DNA from: JACRDG01 sp963760985
GTDB taxonomy: Bacteria > Desulfobacterota > Desulfomonilia > Desulfomonilales > Desulfomonilaceae
NCBI GenBank assembly: GCA_963760985.1
Contig: CAVXFM010000006.1
Span: 124,001-188,000 of the forward strand
DNA length: 64,000 nucleotides
Reading direction: 5' to 3'
Below, one piece after another: positions 58,937 to 64,000 of this stretch (position 1 is the first letter of the stretch; each line of letters begins with the position of its first letter). A program made the translations under genes and the position numbers. The notes under the pieces are model-generated. The model had not been told where the DNA came from, did no database searches, and saw nothing but the letters and a program-made list of their open reading frames with translations.

Positions 58937-60598
58937 CAGGCGCCTGTCGCCCCGGTCGAAAGCTTCCTGGCGATGTCCGCCCTCAGCGCCTTCTTGTCAA
59001 CCTTCCCCGCTGCGGTTAAGGGCAGCTGCTCCACGAACTCTATCCGGGCGGGGACGAGAATCTTTGATGCACCCAGCTCGCTCAAATGCTTCGCAATCTC
59101 GTCAGACTTTATGGGAAAACCCGGTATGGGCTGGATGTACGCGCACACCTCTTCTCCAAGATCCGGATGGGGCATGCCCACAACCGACACGTATTGCACC
59201 GGAGGGTACGATGAGATGAGCTCTTCCACTTCTTGAGCAGCGATGTTCTCTCCACCTCGGATAATGATATCCTTTATTCTGCCTGTGATGCGGATGACGT
59301 CGTGCTCGTCGATGACCGCTAAGTCACCTGTGCGGAAATAGCCATCTTTGGTGAAGGACGCTCGGTTCGCCTGAGGGTTGTCATAGTAACCGGTGAAGAT
59401 ACCTGGGCCTTTCGCAGCGAGTTCACCTTCTACACCCGGAGCGGTAGGATTCCCGTCGGCATCCAGGGTTACCATCTCATCATAGGGGCAAACTGGTCGG
59501 CCAATCGTGGAGCAGCGCATTTCAAAGGGCGAATCGGGGCGGGTTTGAGCACACGGCCCTTCCACCATGCCAAATGCGTTGATGTACAGGCATCCCAGTT
59601 TCTTCTCCACTTCCCGCACCAGTTCTTGTGGGCTATTGGCTGCTCCCACATACATCTTCTTGAATGAACTCAGGTCATAATTCTGAAGCCCATCGAACGA
59701 CGCGAGGCGGCTCACGAGGGTAGGAACCAAGCCTGCACAGGTCACCCGTTCAGCCTGGATGGTTGCGCAGAAGTCCTGGGGATAGGTGGAATCCAGCATG
59801 ACGATCTTCGCCCCGTGAAACATGGGGCCTGTCACGCACACGAGAAGAGCCAGATTATGCCCTACCGTAGTCGCAACGAGACACGTATCCGTGACATTGA
59901 TGTGCCAGGCGCGGGACTTGTACTCTACATTGCACAGATAGTCGTTGTGCGTCCGAGGCGCTCCTTTGGGCAGGCCAGTGGTGCCCCCAGAAGGCAAGAT
60001 CTGACAGACATCCATAGGATCCGGCCGAGATGCTTCGAGAGCAGATGCAATAGCCTCATCACTGGCGTCGGTGTCCAACAGACCGTCGTACGTGAGACTG
60101 CTGTTCCCAGGTGGGTGGCCCACGAAGATGATCTTATCCAGGCCGGGATTTTGCTCCTGAACCGTGCGAACCTGAGGCAGGAAATCTATCTTGCGATAGG
60201 CGCTGGGGAGTATCCAGCCTGTGGGTTGAGTCAGATTCGCTAAGTGGCTGACCTCTCGCGCGGTATGATTAACCGTGAGCAACACGATAACCAAGCCAGC
60301 CTTTTGGAGAGCGTAATAAGAAATGACAAATTCGGGCCCGTTGGGAAGCTGAAGGAGGTACTCGGTCGCCTTTCCGGAAGCCCTGACGCAGCAGATTGTA
60401 CGCCATACGATCCGTGGACGTATCTTGAGTTCATGATAGGTGAACCGTTGGCCGGATCCCACCAGCGCTTCCTGGTCCGGATAGAGGTCACTCATCCTGT
60501 CCACAATGTCCCCAACGGTCAGTCCTAGCCACCAACGGCGCTCTGTGTAAAGCCGCGCCGCCTTCTCCTCGTATGGAGTGAAACCCTCTCCGCGTCAT
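58936..60598 (-). CDS. AMP-forming acyl/aryl-CoA ligase (three single-base shifts)
   Basis: An adenylate-forming CoA ligase, about 553 residues. Motifs: the P-loop-like PSGGTTGLPKGAPRTHNDYL, INAFGMVEGPC (A5), GYFRTGDLAVIDEHDVIRITGRIKD (A7-A8) and the C-terminal lysine region LTAAGKVDKKALR. The N-terminus is shifted. ATG 60598 with AAGGGA begins TRRGFTPYEEKAARLYTERR after removing one base near 60577. A missing base near 60425 and an extra one near 60357 compensate each other, turning DTSTDRMAYNLLRQGFRKGD into nonsense between. The acid activated is unknown (benzoate, cyclohexanecarboxylate or fatty-acid type). Confidence 0.85.
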
Positions 60599-60676
60599 GC
60601 CACTGTCCCTTCTCTGCTCATTGATCGTGCAGTGCCCAATCGTTGGCACCTTGACGTTCGAGCCGCTGCCCGCATT

Positions 60677-61809
60677 TCACGGCTGCGGGGGGTGAATCGT
60701 CCCATCTTTCTTTTTCCACTGGAAACAGGTGACTTCTTTCCGAACGCTCCCTCTGCCTCGCGACATTTGTTGCAATACACACATTTGAGAATGTCTTTTT
60801 CTCTTCCTTCTTTGTATTTATTCGGCCAGTACGGGTCTGCAAGAATGGGTCGCGCGATGGCTACCATGTCTGCTTCACCACTCTGCACAATGCCTTCTGC
60901 TACCTGAGCGGTGGGGATTCTGCCCGCAGTTATGACGGTCAGCCCGTATCCCGCATCCTTAAGGGTTTGTTTGACACTCTTGGCAAGATACACGTTCACT
61001 TTTTCGGGCATCCACAGGGGAGGCATGGTGCGATGGCCGCTGTACCCCGTATACGGATCAAGGGATTCGCCTTCTGTGAGAATGGCATCCTCGAATTTAC
61101 CGCCCGCAGAAACGCTGATGTAGTCCAATCCCAGCTCGGCCAAACGCAACGCTATTCTTTGCGACTGTTCCAGAGTATTGCCGCCCAGTGTAAATTCATC
61201 GCCATTTACACGGGCGCCCAACGTCGCTTCCGGACCCACCGCCTTGCGAGTCGCCTCCACCACCTCTTCGGCCAAGCGTAAACGCTTCTTGAAGGAACCG
61301 CCGTATTCGTCTTGGCGGTTGTTGTGACGTGAAAGGAATGAGGCCATGGTGTATGCATGTGCAAAATGCAGCTCAACAGCGTCAAATCCAGCTTCTCGGG
61401 CACGGTAGGCTGCTCGAGCAAAGAGCTGGGGGATGTCTCGCACTTCTTCCGGAGTGAGATCCTCCACTTTCTGGCGATACCCGCTTCGGGCAATCTTCAG
61501 AAAATGAATGATCTGCGGAGCTATCTTAGCGTCCGTTTCGTCATGAATGCGGTTGGTGAGTTTCTTCAGACCGGGAACAAACTCATCGTCATTGAGGCGC
61601 AGCAACTGACCGCTCTTTTGTGGCTTAACCGAAACAGCTTCAGTGACCACGATCCCTGCGCCACCTTTCGCGTACAGGGTGTACCGATCGATAAGACCGT
61701 CGGTCACCTGTCCCGTGGTTGTGGCGAGTCGAGTCACCACCGGTGGCATCATGATGCGATTCTTGATGCTGAGCTTGTTGTGTATCACGTACGGTTCAAA
61801 GAGCTTCAT
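60677..61809 (-). CDS. Old-yellow-enzyme-type NADH:flavin oxidoreductase / enoate-reductase-like protein (frameshifted)
   Basis: About 378 residues of the FMN beta-alpha barrel of the 2-enoate/2,4-dienoyl-CoA reductase family (KNRIMMPPVV; AGFDAVELHFAHAYTMASFLS; RQDEYGGSF; ARPILADPYWPNK). The Fe-S motif begins CVYCNKC, but the frame is lost after EGAFGKK. One missing base near 60740-60745 gives KEVTCFQWKKKDGTIHPPQP and a stop at 60677. The normal FAD/NAD domain of full-length enoate reductases is absent, so this is the short OYE form. GGAGG precedes ATG 61809. It likely reduces an unsaturated CoA or acid intermediate. Confidence 0.82.
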
Positions 61810-61849
61810 TCTCTGCGCCTCCTCTTCTCCACATTGCAATCATGTCTGT

Positions 61850-62498
61850 TCAAGCCATTGAGTTCTGTGTCACTCGTTGAATCAACTGAGCGATAAAGTC
61901 GTACGCATCTTGTTGACGTTGGGGCGCCCGTATGCCCATCCTCCGTCTTATCTTCTCGTAATGCTTCTTGGCTTGGATCCAGTCGTCTCCGTCCAGGTCG
62001 TCAAGACCTAGCCCCTCTTCTTTAAGAGCATCTTTCATGAGTTCCACCATGCTAGGCATGGCATCTCCCACAGGGTTGAGGTCGTAGAAACGTGTCGACC
62101 TTTTTTCCTTCTCTGAACGACCCGCCGTCGATCAGCCCATAGGTATTGCCAAAGGTGATGGTACGGATTTGGGAAGGTTTTCTGTCGATCTCAATCAGCT
62201 CAGGATATTGGCCTCCGGCGGTGTTGAGCGAGAGCCGCCCCACTTCTTCCGGACGAGTGATCACGTAAAAGCGATTGATCCCGGTGCACGAGCCATCGAC
62301 CTTTGTCACTTCCTTCCATCCGTCCGCCCACTCTATGAGCACGAATGTGTCGTGTGTCGGGTCAGCGCTCAATGTTGAGGCAAAGGCTTGCCTGAGAATG
62401 TCATTTTGAAGGCACAACGGGATTGCTTCAAAGGAGACCGATGTCCTGGAACCGTCGTCATATTCGACCATGAGAGCTATTGGTTTTCGTTGCGACAT
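61850..62498 (-). CDS. Uncharacterised protein of a catabolic cluster (frameshifted)
   Basis: About 215 residues. The first frame (PIALMVEYDDGSRTSVSFEA ... TFVLIEWADGWKEVTKVDGS ... GRLSLNTAGGQYPELIEIDR) is rich in beta strands. The second part (FYDLNPVGDAMPSMVELMKD ... GDDWIQAKKHYEKIRRRMGI) is helical. Dropping one base at 62087-62090 joins them as KVDTFYDLNPVGDAMPS. I do not recognise the family. The two halves are tightly packed between the HAD gene and the enoate-reductase-like gene, so a role in the same pathway is likely. Confidence 0.55.
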
Positions 62499-62502
62499 GC
62501 GT

Positions 62503-63278
62503 CTATTCCTTTTTCTTCAGAATCCACGTGAGCTCGTCAAAAGAGTGAATGACCATATCTGCTTTTGAGGGCCCCAGATCGATGAACCCCTTGTACTGGA
62601 TCGTCCTGAATCCCCGATCATTGGCTGGATTTATGTCTGTTTCCGGCTTATCTCCCACCATGACCGCTTCTTCCGGTCCTATGCCACGCTGGGCTAATTC
62701 TTTGGCAAGTTCGTCATAGAGCGTGCCTGCCTTTTTCGTCAGTCCCTGGTATCGAGTGTCGATGGAATCATCCATCAAGTTGATTTTCCCTTGAGGGGTA
62801 ACGAGTTCCTTGAAATACTTTGTCAAGCCGCGGGATTTAAGAAATCGGGAGACAATATCGGTTCCCACTGGGCCTAGTGTCTTTTTCATTTCTGAAACAA
62901 CCTGGAGTTCGATCCCCTGGGCCTGGAGATGAGCGAGAGCGTCCTCCAATCCATCACCCATGAGGAGGAGTTCTGCTCCTTGCGACCAAAGATTTCTATT
63001 GCTTCGGAATCGTTATCCAGCACAAACTGATATATCTCGTCCCGATGCCCCTCTTTAATGGAGCTGTACGTGCCATACTTTTCTTTGAGAATCCTGTACT
63101 TGCGTATCTTGTCCGCTGCAAACTCCGGCTTACCCAATTCTTTGCAAATATCCCCGAAAACCAGCGGATTTCTGAGACCTCCTGGTTCCATGATGCACTG
63201 GCCATAGTCGAAGCCGCACCATTTCACCTCCATGACGCTGGTTCTTGATTTCCTGTGATCATAAAGAGTTGAGTTCAT
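62503..63278 (-). CDS. HAD-like hydrolase family protein with altered motif I (frameshifted)
   Basis: About 258 residues. A HAD fold with motif IV VMVGDKPETDI and the loop following. Motif I reads FDYGQCIM (D24, then Gly at the +2 position), so the general acid Asp is replaced. Phosphatase activity is therefore doubtful, as in some noncatalytic or transferase-like HAD relatives. The frame breaks near 62975-62982; one missing base joins FGRK to AELLLMGDGLEDALAHLQAQ. ATG 63278 has AGGAG upstream; ATG 63233 is an alternative start. It is the second gene of the minus-strand cluster. Confidence 0.65.
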
Positions 63279-63489
63279 GCGTATGAGCTCCTAAAGAAAA
63301 GTCCCACCGGCAATACAAACTTGCTGTGGCATGAGGCTGCATTGCCCGAACTGCGTGGATTCACGCAACCGCCTCTTTCGTTCTCTGTTTGTTCCGTGTG
63401 AAGCCGTGGCCTGGCTTCAGCGGCACGGCTGCGCACACAGACCTTACGAAAGCACGAGCGGCCCCGGGCTTTGCAACCTTTCAAGTCAA

Positions 63490-64000
63490 TCAGGGCATGG
63501 GAGGGAGCTTAAAGAGCACTTCCAGGTTCTTCCCCAATATCTTGTCAATGTCCTCTTGGCTGAGGCCAGCCTGGTCTCCCAGATCCTTGACTGCCTTGAT
63601 GGCCCCTTCAGGATCGCCGACCCGATGGGCGTAGTCAGGACCCGACACACATTTGACCCGCGCCAACCCACTCGAGGCAGCATTTCATGGCCGGGAGGTA
63701 GAATGATGTGGTGTCAGGGAACACTTTCTGAGCATAGGTAATATCCGGGGATTCTTTCAGTTCGATCCCCCATTCCTTACCGTAACCCTTGTACGAGTCC
63801 TGAAGTCTTCGGACAAAATAAGGAACCATGCCACCCAAATGGCCGTGGACAATTCTCAGCCCCGGATACTTCTCAAACACACCCTGCATAATGAGGCTGA
63901 CTACGGCCATACTGGTGTCCAGGGTGTAACCCCAAAGCTGGTAAGGGATTCGCACCTTGTCCATGACAGAAGCGGTCAGCGGCACTGCGGGATGCATGAG
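63490..64000 (-). CDS. Amidohydrolase-2 (ACMSD-type) family protein (partial, frameshifted)
   Basis: The C-terminal part of a metal-dependent amidohydrolase/decarboxylase; the 5-prime end lies beyond the window. The visible motifs are LRIVHGHLGGMVPYFVRRL and TYAQKVFPDTTSFY, then MCVGSDYAHRVGDPEGAIKA and the end NLEVLFKLPPMP. One extra base near 63638-63640 must be removed to join MCVGS to DYAHRVGD. The family includes ACMSD-like decarboxylases and hydrolases acting on cyclic acids. It opens the minus-strand catabolic cluster with the HAD protein. Confidence 0.8.

Noticed and set aside
60595..60598. ATGA overlap between the enoate-reductase-like gene and the CoA ligase
   Set aside because: The overlapping stop is reached only in the shifted frame; the corrected enoate-reductase end is at 60677, so the coupling is an artefact.
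1..64000. CRISPR arrays, tRNA or rRNA genes
   Set aside because: No regularly spaced repeats or tRNA T-arm/anticodon combinations were found while reading; a covariance search would be needed to exclude them fully.

Overview
The window looks like a chromosomal piece of a strictly anaerobic, diazotrophic Desulfobacterota (former Deltaproteobacteria) organism, of the Desulfomonile or syntrophic/sulfate-reducer type. This is inferred from gene content: a compact nifH-I1-I2-D-K-(2Fe-2S ferredoxin)-E-N-B cluster with nitrogenase-type PII proteins, a trimeric NAD-linked formate dehydrogenase, many multi-PAS and hybrid kinases, and a CoA-dependent catabolic cluster. I cannot name the species from sequence alone.

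Layout. 1-2.1 kb: glycolate/lactate-type FAD oxidase (cut by the window edge) divergent from its probable FadR/GntR regulator, with a PdhR/LldR-like operator between them. 2.3-5.9 kb: HAMP protein, TauE/SafE exporter, MurG-like glycosyltransferase, and a convergent GNAT-like protein. 6.6-16.5 kb: complete nitrogenase operon on the minus strand behind a near-consensus sigma-54 promoter. 17.4-22.4 kb: divergent formate dehydrogenase operon (NuoE-like, NuoF-like, FdhA). 22.6-31.9 kb: DUF1573 protein, a small twin-CX3C protein, PilZ-like protein, a very large hybrid kinase beside a decayed response regulator, an APC permease and small proteins. 32.4-38.5 kb: exported metallo-beta-lactamase/rhodanese protein, exported peroxiredoxin, multi-PAS kinase. 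39-44 kb: membrane-spermidine-synthase fusion and PIN-PhoH protein. 44.1-48.8 kb: accessory region with an IscA-like protein, an NHLP-type RiPP precursor-like peptide, a decayed IS4-type transposon, an outer-membrane protein and a DNA-polymerase fragment. 49-56 kb: thioesterase, threonine synthase, response regulator, inositol monophosphatase, gamma-carbonic anhydrase, membrane protein, and a PEP-utilising-domain protein. 56.8-64 kb: minus-strand catabolic cluster (amidohydrolase, HAD protein, unknown protein, enoate-reductase-like flavoprotein, CoA ligase, SDR, acyl-CoA dehydrogenase).

Two window-wide observations matter to any reader. First, about twenty genes, including nifB, nifD and fdhA, are interrupted by single-base indels although both halves are otherwise perfectly conserved. 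One gene even carries two compensating shifts. This looks like uncorrected sequencing error rather than gene decay, so these genes are given as full spans with the shift noted. Second, four intergenic copies of a 135-145 bp element with ATACC/GGTAT ends form a MITE-like family.

How the genes fit together: the nif cluster makes and matures Mo-nitrogenase, with NifI1/NifI2 giving ammonia/energy control. The formate dehydrogenase couples formate to NAD(H), possibly with ferredoxin. The 57-64 kb genes would activate an acid to its CoA ester and oxidise or reduce it. The persulfide-dioxygenase-like protein and peroxiredoxin would handle sulfane sulfur and peroxide in the periplasm. No tRNA, rRNA or CRISPR array was seen.
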